Notes under the pieces: model-generated
Told to the model about the DNA's origin: nothing
The model's database searches: none
The model's input: only the letters and a program-made list of their open reading frames with translations
Position numbers and translations under genes: made by a program
Shown here: piece after piece, positions 43,080 to 51,052 of the stretch
Numbering within the stretch: the first letter of the stretch is position 1
How the letters are laid out: each line of letters starts with the position of its first letter
Source of the DNA: Pseudonocardia endophytica
Lineage (GTDB): Bacteria > Actinomycetota > Actinomycetes > Mycobacteriales > Pseudonocardiaceae
Direction of reading: 5' to 3'
NCBI RefSeq assembly: GCF_004339565.1
Contig: NZ_SMFZ01000001.1
Span: 3,957,099 to 4,021,098, forward strand
DNA length: 64,000 bases

Positions 43080-43247
43080 GCGGACGATCCTGGCACGACC
43101 GGCGGTCCGGACGCCGTGGGCGACATGGCCTCCCGCCGCCGCGTACTCCGCGACGGGCCGGTCGAGGGGCCGGCCGCGGGACTCCGTTGGGCAGCTCGTC
43201 GGTGGACGGTTCGTCCGGACCGGGCAGGACGTCGACGAGTGGCATGA

Positions 43248-43266
43248 TTAGGTTAGGGTTGCCTGA
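43248..43266 (+). promoter_or_regulatory. Iron box (IdeR/DmdR-type) before the SIP gene
   Basis: TTAGGTTAGGGTTGCCTGA, 22 bp before ATG 43288. It matches the IdeR/DmdR consensus TTAGGTTAGGCTAACCTAA at 15 of 19 positions, including the complete left arm. This predicts repression of the downstream ferric-siderophore reductase gene when iron is plentiful. Confidence 0.8.
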
Positions 43267-43287
43267 GTTGAGGATTCGAGGGGTGCG

Positions 43288-44073
43288 ATGAGCTTCCGTG
43301 ACGGCCGCAGTATGACGACGCTCGCCGTCGTCGAGACGATCCGCACCGAGCGGGTCGGGCCACACATCGTGCGTGTGACCGTCGGCGGCGAACAGCTCGA
43401 CGCGCTGCCGCGACACGGCTACGACCAGTGGTTCCGCATGTTCCTGCCCAGCTCCGGCGGCGAGACCAGCTTCGAGCTGCCCGCGAAGCTCGACATGGTC
43501 GGCTACTTCCGCTACCTGCGGATGCCGAAGGCGACCCGCCCGCCGATGCGCAACTACACCGTCCGCGCGTTCCGCCAGGACGCCGGTGAGCTGGACATCG
43601 ACTTCGTCGTGCACGGCGAGTCCGGTGTGGCCGGTCCGTGGGCGCAGCGCGCGACGCCGGGCGAGCGGGTCGCGCTGCTCGATCAGGGCCGTGGGTACGA
43701 CCCGCTGCCCGGCGCCGCGTCGCACCTGCTCGCCGCGGACGAGTCCGGGCTGCCCGCCGTCGCCGGCATCCTGCGCGACCTCCCCCGCGACGCGGCAGGC
43801 GTCGCGTACCTGGAGATCCCGCACGCCGACGACGAGCAGGACCTCGACGCACCGGACGACGTCGACGTCCGCTGGCTCGTCCGTCCACAGGGGGCGCGTC
43901 CGGGGTCGGTGGCGCTGGCCGAGATGAAGGCCCAGCCGGTGCCCGCCGGCCCGCTGTCCGCGTACGTCGTCGGCGAGCAGAAGCTGGCGACCACTGCCCG
44001 TAAATGGCTGACCGGGGAGAACGGCGTGCCGAAGGCGAACGTCACCTGTCAGGCGTACTGGCGGCAGTCGTAG
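43288..44073 (+). CDS. Siderophore-interacting protein (ferric-siderophore reductase, SIP family)
   Basis: 261 residues. FAD-binding barrel with the diagnostic MRNYTVRAF (~87-95) and PWAQRATPGERVALLDQG, then the NAD(P)H domain with LLAADESGLPAVAGILRDLP and the C-terminal KANVTCQAYWRQS. SIP-family flavoproteins reduce ferric siderophores in the cytoplasm to release iron. It is directly preceded by an iron box, so expression should rise under iron limitation. It stands as a single gene; no siderophore transporter is beside it in the window. Confidence 0.9.
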   Translation: MSFRDGRSMTTLAVVETIRTERVGPHIVRVTVGGEQLDALPRHGYDQWFRMFLPSSGGETSFELPAKLDMVGYFRYLRMPKATRPPMRNYTVRAFRQDAGELDIDFVVHGESGVAGPWAQRATPGERVALLDQGRGYDPLPGAASHLLAADESGLPAVAGILRDLPRDAAGVAYLEIPHADDEQDLDAPDDVDVRWLVRPQGARPGSVALAEMKAQPVPAGPLSAYVVGEQKLATTARKWLTGENGVPKANVTCQAYWRQS

Positions 44074-44122
44074 TCCACAGGTCTGTCCACAACGTGGATC
44101 ACCGAGGGTGAATCCGGGTACC

Positions 44123-44275
44123 CCGTTGGCGGCCGACAGCGCCGACGCCGTCCTCATCGGACGGACGGCGACGACGGACGAGGTCGCGGCGTTCGTCGCG
44201 TTCCCGCTCGGCGACGGGGTGCCCTTCGCGGCCGGCGCCGAGACGACGCTCGACGGGGGTTCCACGGCGTCCTGA
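44123..44275 (+). pseudogene. C-terminal remnant of a short-chain dehydrogenase
   Basis: In frame from about 44123 to TGA 44273-44275 the sequence reads VLIGRTATTDEVAAFVAFPL, then PFAAGAETTLDGGSTAS. This is the standard SDR ending (GRxGxPxEVA..V.FL....xxTGxxxxxDGG). Only ~50 codons remain; the Rossmann and YxxxK parts are gone and there is no start. The rest of the 220-bp gap before the LuxR gene is empty. Confidence 0.7.
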
Positions 44276-44293
44276 CGGCACTACGCTCGCCCG

Positions 44294-47038
44294 GTGGCGA
44301 ACGGGCTGGTCGGGCGCGGTCGCGAACTGGCGTGGCTGCGCGCCGCCGCCGGACCCGTTCCGGACGCGCGACCGCGTCTGGTCGTCGTCGAGGGCGAGGC
44401 GGGCATCGGGAAGACCAGGCTGGTCCAGGCGTTCGCCGACGGGCTCGCGACGCCGGTGCGCTGGGCGCAGGGCGTCGAGGAGGGCGGCCCGCCGTTCTGG
44501 CTGTGGAGCCGGCTCGTGCCCGAGGTCCGGCCGGACGCCACGGCCGACCGGTTCACGCTGTTCGGCGAGCTCCGCGCGGCGCTCGCCTCCGACGGCGGCC
44601 TGCTCCTCGTCGTCGACGACGTGCAGTGGGCCGACGAGCCCTCGCTGCTCCTGCTGCGGATGCTGCTGCGCGACCCGGGATGCCGCGGCCTGGCCTGCGT
44701 CGCGACGCGACGGACCGGCGAGACCGGCCTCGGCTGGGAACGGGTCGGGCCCGACCTGCTCGGTGGCACCGACGTCGAACGCCTCGACCTGCGTGGTCTC
44801 GACGACGGCGCCGCCGTCGAGCTCCTGACCGCCGCCGCGGGCCGCGACCCGACGGCGGACGAGTCGGCACGGGCGACGCTCGCCGCCGCGGGGAACCCGC
44901 TGTTCCTGCGCGAGCTCGGGCGTCTGCTCGCGTCCGGGGCACGGGCGTCCGGTGACGGGATCGCGGGCGTCATCACGGCCCGCATCCGGCGGCTCGACCC
45001 GTCCGCACAGGAACTCCTGCGTGCCGCGGCGCTGCTCGCCGAGACGTTCGAGCTGGCCGTCGCGGCCCGGCTCGTGGACCGTCCGACCGCGGCGTGCCTG
45101 CCCGCGGTCGGCCAGGCGCTGTCCGCCGGCCTGCTCGACGAGAGCGGGTCCGGCCGGTTCCGGTTCGCGCACGGCCTCGTCCGGACCGTGCTGGCCGAGC
45201 AGATCCCGCTGCAGGAGTCGGTCGTGCTGCACCTGCGCGCCGCGGAGGCCGTCGAGGACCTGCACCGTCACGACCTGGCCCGGGTGTCCGCGGACGTCGC
45301 CCGGCACCGGATCGCGGTCGCCGTCGCGGGGGACCGCAGGCCGGCCGTCGACTGGGCCCGCCGGGCCGGTGACGACGCCACCCGGGCGCTCGCGCACGAG
45401 GAGGCCGCCCGCCTCTACGGCGCGGCCCTGAGCTGCGGCGGAGACATTCTGGAGGCCGGGGAACGAGCCGAGATACTCGTCGCGCGGGCCGGCGCCCAGA
45501 TCGCGGCGGGCCGGTTCTCCGAGGCGTTCGACGACTGTGGGCAGGCGGTGGACCTCGCGGGCGGCGCCGGCCGGGAGGACCTGGTCGCCTCCGCTGCGCT
45601 GACGCTCGACGCCGTCGGGAACCAGGCGTGGGACCGGACGCTGCAGGCGTGGTGCGAGCGTGCACTCGAGACCGTCACCGCGGGTCCCCGGCACTCCCGG
45701 TTGCAGGCCCGGCTGGCGGAGGTGCGCTACTACGGCGGCGACCGGGCGGGCGCCGACGCGCCCGCCGCCCGCGCACTGGAGACGGCGGGCGAGGACGGGA
45801 ACGCACTCGTCGCAGCGCTGCGGGCCCGTCAGCTTCTCTGCACCGGACCCGACCACAGCGACGAGCGCGCCGACCTCGCCGGGCGGATGACCGCGCTCGG
45901 TGCGCAACTCCGACGTCCGGACGTCCAGATGTGGGGGCACCTCTGGGCGATCGACGTGCGGTGGGAGCACGGCGATCTCACCGGCATCGAGACCGAGCTG
46001 ACGCTGCTGCGCTGGTGCGTCGGCCGGGTCCGCAGCCCGCTGGCCGGCTGGCACCTGCTGGTCGGACGCGCGGCGCTGGCGCAGGCCCGTGGCGAGCTCG
46101 CCGCGGCCGTCGAGCTGGCCGACGAGGCGTTCCGGCTGGTCGCGGGCACTGGCCACCCCGCGGCGCACGGCGCGCGACTGGCCCTGCTCGGCGCCGTCGG
46201 TCACCACTCCGGACCGCCGCCGGACACGTTCGGTCCGCCCGGGTCGGCGGCCGACGTCGGCGAGCCCCGTGAGTCGCTGTTCGCGCGGCTCGGCCCCGCC
46301 GAGGCGCTCGCCGCGACCGGCCGCCTCGACGACGCGGCCCACCTCTACGGGCTCACCGGTCCACCTCGCGACTGGGACGTCCCGCCCTACTTCGAGCTGC
46401 CGGCATTCACCGTCGGCGCCCGGATCGCGATCGCGCTCGACCGGCGCGACGACGTGGCCTGGTTCCGATCCATGCTGGAGGAACGACGGTCCGGTCACCT
46501 GGTCGGCGGAGGCGGCGTCGCGAGCTACTCGGGACCGGTCGACCTCGTCCTCGGCACGTGCGCGGCCGCGCTGGACGACGTCGACGACGCCGTCGAGCTG
46601 CTGTCCTCCGCGCTCGCGACGTGCGAACGGATCGGCGCACCGGGCTTCGCCGTCGAGGCGATGGTCGAGCTCGCGACGGTTCGGCTGCGGCGCAGGGAGA
46701 GCGACGCCGCCCGCGCTCTGCTGAACCGCGCGCGCCCGACGGCGGAACGCCTCGGTATGGCGCGGTGGGTGTCCCGGATCGACGCGCTGGCGGGAGCTGA
46801 CGCCGGGCCGCTGACCGCCCGCGAGCAGGAGGTCGCCGGGCTGGTGGCGCTCGGACGGTCGAACCGGGAGATCGCGGAGCAGCTCGTGCTGTCCGAGCGC
46901 ACCGTCGGCAACCACGTCCAGCACGTACTCGGGAAGCTCGGCTTCGCCCGGCGCGGGCAGATCGCGGCCTGGGTCACCGCGCGGATGAGTACGCCGTCGA
47001 GTACTTCGCCCGACGTCACGGGGCGCCGCCGTCCCTAG
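44294..47038 (+). CDS. LuxR-family regulator with AAA ATPase and TPR-like region (LAL type)
   Basis: 914 residues, GTG start. ATPase: Walker A GEGEAGIGKTR (34-42) and Walker B LLLVVDDVQWAD (~104-115), sensor-like RTGETGL. Residues ~260-800 are alanine-rich helical repeats of the type used for ligand or partner sensing. The C-terminal LuxR helix-turn-helix is LTAREQEVAGLVALGRSNREIAEQLVLSERTVGNHVQHVLGKLG (~838-881). LAL regulators of this size often control catabolic or secondary metabolite genes; the target is not evident. The next gene starts 37 bp downstream, so it may be in the same transcript. Confidence 0.88.
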   Translation: MANGLVGRGRELAWLRAAAGPVPDARPRLVVVEGEAGIGKTRLVQAFADGLATPVRWAQGVEEGGPPFWLWSRLVPEVRPDATADRFTLFGELRAALASDGGLLLVVDDVQWADEPSLLLLRMLLRDPGCRGLACVATRRTGETGLGWERVGPDLLGGTDVERLDLRGLDDGAAVELLTAAAGRDPTADESARATLAAAGNPLFLRELGRLLASGARASGDGIAGVITARIRRLDPSAQELLRAAALLAETFELAVAARLVDRPTAACLPAVGQALSAGLLDESGSGRFRFAHGLVRTVLAEQIPLQESVVLHLRAAEAVEDLHRHDLARVSADVARHRIAVAVAGDRRPAVDWARRAGDDATRALAHEEAARLYGAALSCGGDILEAGERAEILVARAGAQIAAGRFSEAFDDCGQAVDLAGGAGREDLVASAALTLDAVGNQAWDRTLQAWCERALETVTAGPRHSRLQARLAEVRYYGGDRAGADAPAARALETAGEDGNALVAALRARQLLCTGPDHSDERADLAGRMTALGAQLRRPDVQMWGHLWAIDVRWEHGDLTGIETELTLLRWCVGRVRSPLAGWHLLVGRAALAQARGELAAAVELADEAFRLVAGTGHPAAHGARLALLGAVGHHSGPPPDTFGPPGSAADVGEPRESLFARLGPAEALAATGRLDDAAHLYGLTGPPRDWDVPPYFELPAFTVGARIAIALDRRDDVAWFRSMLEERRSGHLVGGGGVASYSGPVDLVLGTCAAALDDVDDAVELLSSALATCERIGAPGFAVEAMVELATVRLRRRESDAARALLNRARPTAERLGMARWVSRIDALAGADAGPLTAREQEVAGLVALGRSNREIAEQLVLSERTVGNHVQHVLGKLGFARRGQIAAWVTARMSTPSSTSPDVTGRRRP

Positions 47039-47074
47039 CGTTCCGGTCTCGTCCATCCCAGGAGGAGGCCCGGA

Positions 47075-47356
47075 ATGAGCTACGTCCAGATCACCCGCAC
47101 GCCCGGCCACGGCCGGGCCGAGTACGACCGGGTCCGGCGCGAGATGGGACCCGCGACGCCCGCCGGTCTGAGCGCCCACCACGTCGGCGTCGTCGACGGT
47201 GCCCTGGTCACCGTCGACGTGTGGGACTCCCGCGCCGCCGCCGACCGCTTCGCCGCCGAGACCCTGTTCCCGGCGATGGAGCGGGCCGGCGTCAGCCCGT
47301 CGGCGACGACCGGCGTCACCGCGTTCGAGTCCGACCAGAGCGGGGTGCCGGCATGA
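47075..47356 (+). CDS. Small ABM-like protein
   Basis: 93 residues, ATG 47075 with AGGAGG upstream. MSYVQITRTPGHGRAEYDRV ... LSAHHVGVVDGALVTVDVWDSRAAADRFAAETLFPAM has the strand-helix-strand order of the dimeric alpha/beta barrel (antibiotic biosynthesis monooxygenase-like) family; the 'WDSxxxADRFxxExLxPAM' helix is typical. No cofactor needed in relatives. Substrate unknown. Its stop overlaps the next start by ATGA, forming a two-gene unit. Confidence 0.78.
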   Translation: MSYVQITRTPGHGRAEYDRVRREMGPATPAGLSAHHVGVVDGALVTVDVWDSRAAADRFAAETLFPAMERAGVSPSATTGVTAFESDQSGVPA

Positions 47357-47913
47357 GCGCCCGGACCCTCGCGTGGGTCGCGGCGGTGGTCACCGGCCTG
47401 GCCACGCTGTACATCGTCGGAGCTCTGTTCGGGATGCGCGACGTCGTCGGCGCCGAGTACGGGCGGAGCGTGATGCACCTCGGCGAGCTGGCGGCCGTCG
47501 TCGCGCTGGCGCTGTGCGGGGCGGCCGGTGCCGGGTGGCTGGGTCGCATCGGGCTCACCCTGGCCGGGATCGGTCAGCTGCTGATGGCGGTGGCCGAGCC
47601 CATCGGGTCCGCCCCGGCGGGCACCGTGCTGTTCGGCATCGCGCCGAACCTGACCGGGCTCGGGCTGATCCTGGCGGGTATCGCCGTGATCCGGACCGGC
47701 GTGTGGACCGGGTGGCAGCGCTGGATCCCGCTCGTGCTCGGGATCTACACGTTCGTCCCGATGACGCCGATGATCATCGTCTCCGGTGGTCCGCCCGCGC
47801 CGCTCGCGCTCGTCGGGCTGCTCGGGTGGGAGATCCTCTGGGTCCTGCTCGCGACGGCGGTGCTGACGGCGTCGACGGCCGACCTGCGACGCCCGGCCAC
47901 GAGCCCGGCCTGA
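47353..47913 (+). CDS. Six-helix membrane protein, unknown
   Basis: 186 residues from ATG 47353. Six hydrophobic segments, among them LAWVAAVVTGLATLYIVG, LGELAAVVALALCGAAG, LAGIGQLLMAVAEP, LTGLGLILAGIAVI, WIPLVLGIYTFVPMTPMII and LVGLLGWEILWVLLATAV. Short conserved-looking polar spots are EPIGS in the third/fourth loop and SVMHLGE before helix 2. No family named. Translationally coupled to the ABM-like gene. It converges on the GlxA-type regulator with three bases between stops. Confidence 0.75.
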   Translation: MSARTLAWVAAVVTGLATLYIVGALFGMRDVVGAEYGRSVMHLGELAAVVALALCGAAGAGWLGRIGLTLAGIGQLLMAVAEPIGSAPAGTVLFGIAPNLTGLGLILAGIAVIRTGVWTGWQRWIPLVLGIYTFVPMTPMIIVSGGPPAPLALVGLLGWEILWVLLATAVLTASTADLRRPATSPA

Positions 47914-47916
47914 CGG

Positions 47917-48960
47917 TCAGGGTGTCCGGGCCTGGGCCGCCCGGAACCGCGACGGCGTGATCCCGTAGCGGGCGACGAACGCCTGCCGCAGCGACTCCGC
48001 CGACGTCAGCCCGCAGCGGTGCGCGACGGTCGAGAGCGGCAGGTCCGTCGTCCGCAGCAGCTGCGCGGCCGCCTCGAGCCGGATGCGGCGGATCACGGTC
48101 GCGGGCGGCTCGCCCAGCTCGGCGACGAACAGGCGGGTGAGCTGGCGCGTGCTCACCCCGGCGCGCCGGGCCACGGCGCCGGTGCCGAGATCGTCGTCCG
48201 GATGCGCCGCGGCGTGTTCGACGGCCGCGCGCACGGTCGCGTCGTCGGCCCGCCGGGACGTGGTGAACAGCGTCATCTGGGCCTGGTTACCCGGCCGCTG
48301 CATGTAGGTGACCAGGCCGAGCGCCACCCGTCGGGCCAGGTCGGCGCCGTGGTCCTCCTCGACGAACGCGAGTGTGAGGTCCAGCGCGGCGGTGACCCCA
48401 CCGGACGTCGCGACCCGCCCGTCCCGGATGAAGATCGGGTCCGAGTCCACGGTGACGTCCGGGTAGGCGCGGGACAGCGTGCGGGCGTACCGCCAGTGCG
48501 TGGTGGCGCGCCTGCCGTCGAGCAGGCCGGCCGCGGCGAGCAGCGTCGCGCCCGTGCAGACCGAGGCGACTCTCCTGGCCGGACCGGCCAGCCGTCGGAG
48601 ATGGGCGATCAGGTGCCGGTCCGCCGCCGCGGCCTCGTGCCCGTTCCCGCCGGACACGACGACGGTGTCCACCGGCGCCGCGACGTCGGCGATCGCGCTC
48701 TGGGCGACGAGCTGCAGACCGGAGTCGGAGCGGACGACGGCGCCACCGGGCGTCGCGAGCGTGACGTCGTAGGGCGGGTCAGCGCCGACCGTGTTCGCGA
48801 GGTTCAGCGCGCTCGTCACGCAGGAGACGTCGAGCAGCTCGATTCCGTCGTAGGCCAGTACGGCGACGCGCCGACCCCGGGAATCCGGACCGACCTCCCG
48901 GGATTCCGGCCGGGACCGCGGACCACCGCTGCCGCGACCAGCGCCTCCCTGATACCCCAC
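47917..48960 (-). CDS. GlxA-type AraC-family regulator with DJ-1/PfpI domain
   Basis: About 347 residues from GTG 48960 (TTG 48972 also possible; neither has a good ribosome site). Residues ~30-200 are the DJ-1/PfpI-like domain, with VASVCTGATLLAAAGLLDGRRATTHW, the 'CTG' nucleophile-elbow loop and TSGGVTAALDLTLAFVEEDHG. The C-terminal two AraC helix-turn-helices are seen in GAVARRAGVSTRQLTRLF and STVAHRCGLTSAESLRQAFVARYGITPSRFR. This combination is the GlxA group, often sensing nitrogen or stress metabolites. The 17-bp palindrome at 48952 overlaps its start codon, a likely site of control. Confidence 0.86.
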   Translation of the reverse strand: MGYQGGAGRGSGGPRSRPESREVGPDSRGRRVAVLAYDGIELLDVSCVTSALNLANTVGADPPYDVTLATPGGAVVRSDSGLQLVAQSAIADVAAPVDTVVVSGGNGHEAAAADRHLIAHLRRLAGPARRVASVCTGATLLAAAGLLDGRRATTHWRYARTLSRAYPDVTVDSDPIFIRDGRVATSGGVTAALDLTLAFVEEDHGADLARRVALGLVTYMQRPGNQAQMTLFTTSRRADDATVRAAVEHAAAHPDDDLGTGAVARRAGVSTRQLTRLFVAELGEPPATVIRRIRLEAAAQLLRTTDLPLSTVAHRCGLTSAESLRQAFVARYGITPSRFRAAQARTP

Positions 48961-48968
48961 AGGGGTAT
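48952..48968. promoter_or_regulatory. ATACCCC-N3-GGGGTAT palindrome (CsoR/RcnR-like operator)
   Basis: ATACCCCACAGGGGTAT is a perfect seven-base inverted repeat 20 bp before ATG 48989 and overlapping the possible GTG/TTG starts of the divergent GlxA-type gene. The ATACCCC/GGGGTAT arms are those of CsoR/RcnR-family operators. No csoR gene is seen in this window. Which gene pair it controls is inferred from position. Confidence 0.6.
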
Positions 48969-48988
48969 TCAACCAGAGGAGGGGTCAC

Positions 48989-49549
48989 ATGACCGCCGTC
49001 GACCACGCCCGGCAGGGCACCCGCGTCACCCGCTACTGGCCGGCGCTCGCCGGGGTCGCGCTCGCCGCGATGAGCGCCTACGGCATCGCGAGCGGCGCGG
49101 ACGTCGCCGCCGTCGTCGCCGCGTCCGGGTTCGTCTACCTCGCCGCGGCCGCGCTGGGAAGCCGAGCGGCGGCCTGGCCGGCGTTCGGCGTCTCGTTCGT
49201 GTTGATCGCCCTGGAGAAGGTCGTCCCGGCCGCCGACCCGGTCGCGACGATGTCCGCGGTCGCTCTCGTGCTCGCCGTCGTGGGGGTGGTGCGGGGCAGG
49301 CTGCGGCCGGGTTCCGGTCTGCCGCTGCAGGGCGCGGCGATGCTCGTGCTCGCACCGGTGGCGCTGGTCGCCTCGCAGGCCGCGCCGGTCCTGGCCGGGC
49401 TGCTCGTCGCGGGCGCTCTGCTGGCGCACGCGGCGTGGGACGTCCACCACCACCGGACCGGCCGCGTCGTCGTGCGCTCGATGGCCGAGTTCTGCGTCGT
49501 GCTGGACACCGTGCTGGCGGTGCTCGTGCTGGTGGTGACGTTCGCATGA
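48989..49549 (+). CDS. Multi-helix membrane protein, unknown
   Basis: 186 residues from ATG 48989 (GAGGAGGGG upstream). Around six hydrophobic segments follow a 15-residue polar start, for example VALAAMSAYGIASG, AAVVAASGFVYLAAAALG, FGVSFVLIALEKVV and APVALVASQAAPVLAGLLVAGALLAHAAW. HxxxxDVHHHRTG in the last loop is a histidine cluster (~150-156) at the membrane edge, a possible metal site. No family recognised. Next gene starts within its stop (ATGA). It lies behind the CsoR-like palindrome. Confidence 0.74.
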   Translation: MTAVDHARQGTRVTRYWPALAGVALAAMSAYGIASGADVAAVVAASGFVYLAAAALGSRAAAWPAFGVSFVLIALEKVVPAADPVATMSAVALVLAVVGVVRGRLRPGSGLPLQGAAMLVLAPVALVASQAAPVLAGLLVAGALLAHAAWDVHHHRTGRVVVRSMAEFCVVLDTVLAVLVLVVTFA

Positions 49550-49941
49550 CCGCCGCCGTGACGGGAAGGCGCTTCGTCCTGCACTACGTCGAGATGGTCG
49601 TGGCGATGCTGGTCGGGATGGTCGTGCTCGGCGGCCTGCTGCGCGTCGGGCTGGCCATGGCCGGCGTCGGGTACTCGATGGAGCGCTTCCCCGAGGTCAC
49701 GATCGTCGAGATGGCCGTGACCATGATCGTCGGGATGGCGGCGTGGATGCGGTTCCGCGGTCACGGGTGGCCGGGGACGCTGGAGATGAGCGCCGCGATG
49801 GCGTTGCCCGCGATCGTCGTCCTCGTGCCGGTGTGGCTCGGGGTACTGGACGCCGGCACGGCCATGGCCGTCGAGCACGTGGCGATGTTCGCGCTGATGT
49901 TCCTGGTCATGCTCCGGCGCCGCGGCGAGTACGCGCACTGA
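49546..49941 (+). CDS. Methionine-rich four-helix membrane protein
   Basis: 131 residues containing 16 methionines (12%). Four helices: FVLHYVEMVVAMLVGMVVLGG, VTIVEMAVTMIVGMAAWMRF, LEMSAAMALPAIVVLVPVW and AMAVEHVAMFALMFLVMLR. Met and His within helices (EMxxAM, EHVAMxxLM) are what one expects in copper-handling membrane proteins. Small proteins of this kind are sometimes called flagellar FliP-like by automated annotation, for which I see no basis. Coupled to the preceding gene by ATGA, ten bases before kynA. Copper function is inference from composition and the upstream CsoR-like site. Confidence 0.72.
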   Translation: MTAAVTGRRFVLHYVEMVVAMLVGMVVLGGLLRVGLAMAGVGYSMERFPEVTIVEMAVTMIVGMAAWMRFRGHGWPGTLEMSAAMALPAIVVLVPVWLGVLDAGTAMAVEHVAMFALMFLVMLRRRGEYAH

Positions 49942-49951
49942 TACTGGCCTC

Positions 49952-50800
49952 ATGGACGAGAACACCGGCAGCCGCCCGCTCGAGGAGGGCATCGTCCGGG
50001 ACTTCCGGTCGAACCTGTCCTACGGCGGCTACCTGCACCTCGACGAGCTGCTGTCGGCCCAGGTGCCGTTGTCGACGCCCGAGCAGCACGACGAGATGTT
50101 GTTCATCGTCCAGCACCAGACGTCGGAGCTGTGGCTGAAGCTGGTGCTGCACGAGCTCCGGACGGCGTGCGACGACCTGGCGCACGACGACCTCCCGCTC
50201 GCGCTCAAGCGGCTGGCGCGGGTCAAGAACATCCAGCGGACCATGATCGAGCAGTGGTCGGTGCTGGCGACGCTGACGCCGTCGGAGTACGTCCGGTTCC
50301 GCGGGTTCCTCGGCACGTCGTCGGGGTTCCAGTCCTACCAGTACCGGGCCGTCGAGTTCGTGCTCGGCAACAAGAACGCCGACATGCTCGAGGTGTTCTC
50401 CGACGACCAGCGGGCGACCGCGCTGCTCGTCGCGACGCTCGACGCGCCGAGCCTGTACGACGAGTTCCTGCGCCTGCTGGCCCGCCGCGGCCACCCGGTG
50501 CCCGACGAGCTGCTGCACCGCGACGTCCGCGCCGCGCACGTCCGCAACGACGCCCTGGTGCCGGTGCTGGCCGCGATCTACGCCGACGTCGAGCACCACT
50601 GGGACGCCTACGAGGCGTGCGAGGAGCTCGTCGACATCGAGGAGAACTTCCAGCTCTGGCGCTTCCGGCACCTCAAGACGGTGGAACGCACGATCGGGTC
50701 GCTGACCGGGACCGGCGGCTCGTCCGGGTCGGCGTTCCTGCGACGCGCGCTGGAGCTGACGTTCTTCCCGGAGCTGTACGCGGTGCGCGGCCAGCTCTGA
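49952..50800 (+). CDS. kynA: Tryptophan 2,3-dioxygenase
   Basis: 282 residues, typical bacterial size. SYGGYLHLDELLSAQVPLS (~23-41), His55 in FIVQHQTSELWLK, FRGFLGTSSGFQSYQYR, GNKN and the proximal heme ligand His240 in FRHLKTVERTIGSLTGTGGSSG are all intact. It opens the indole ring of tryptophan with O2 to N-formylkynurenine, the first step of the kynurenine route. ATG 49952 has only a weak ribosome site and starts ten bases after the Met-rich gene, so it is probably in that transcript. A kynurenine-formamidase-like hydrolase occurs at 57123, but kynureninase is not in the window. Confidence 0.93.
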   Translation: MDENTGSRPLEEGIVRDFRSNLSYGGYLHLDELLSAQVPLSTPEQHDEMLFIVQHQTSELWLKLVLHELRTACDDLAHDDLPLALKRLARVKNIQRTMIEQWSVLATLTPSEYVRFRGFLGTSSGFQSYQYRAVEFVLGNKNADMLEVFSDDQRATALLVATLDAPSLYDEFLRLLARRGHPVPDELLHRDVRAAHVRNDALVPVLAAIYADVEHHWDAYEACEELVDIEENFQLWRFRHLKTVERTIGSLTGTGGSSGSAFLRRALELTFFPELYAVRGQL

Positions 50801-50833
50801 GGTGGGTCCGCGCTCCCGCGGTGGCCCCGACCT

Positions 50834-50903
50834 GTGCCGCACCCCGGCCCGGCGTGTCGCACCTGTCGCTGCCGGTGCGGCACGCCGAGAAGGGGTGCGG
50901 CAC
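50834..50903. promoter_or_regulatory. Four phased GTGC(N)GCAC near-palindromes
   Basis: GTGCCGCAC 50834-50842, GTGTCGCAC 50854-50862, GTGCGGCAC 50875-50883 and GTGCGGCAC 50895-50903: starts are 20, 21 and 20 bp apart, so all lie on one DNA face. The first and last, with flanks, also pair perfectly over 12 bp (GTGCCGCACCCC / GGGGTGCGGCAC) and could form a hairpin terminator after kynA. They are in the 252-bp gap before the FUSC exporter. Confidence 0.5.
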
Positions 50904-51052
50904 CGGACCCCGGCTCAGGCGCTAACGACGGGCCCGCCGGCGCCGAGCCCGTCCGGGGGCGGTGGCGCGAGCGCGTCGCCGGGCTCGGAGCGATCGGGAG
51001 TCGAGGTGCTCGACACGACCGGCGCCCACCCGGGCACAGCGGTCCGGTCGCC

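Noticed and set aside
44099..47182. A 1027-codon minus-strand ORF opposite the LuxR-type gene.
   Set aside because: Arg/Pro/Gly-rich shadow without domains; the plus strand has intact ATPase and HTH motifs.
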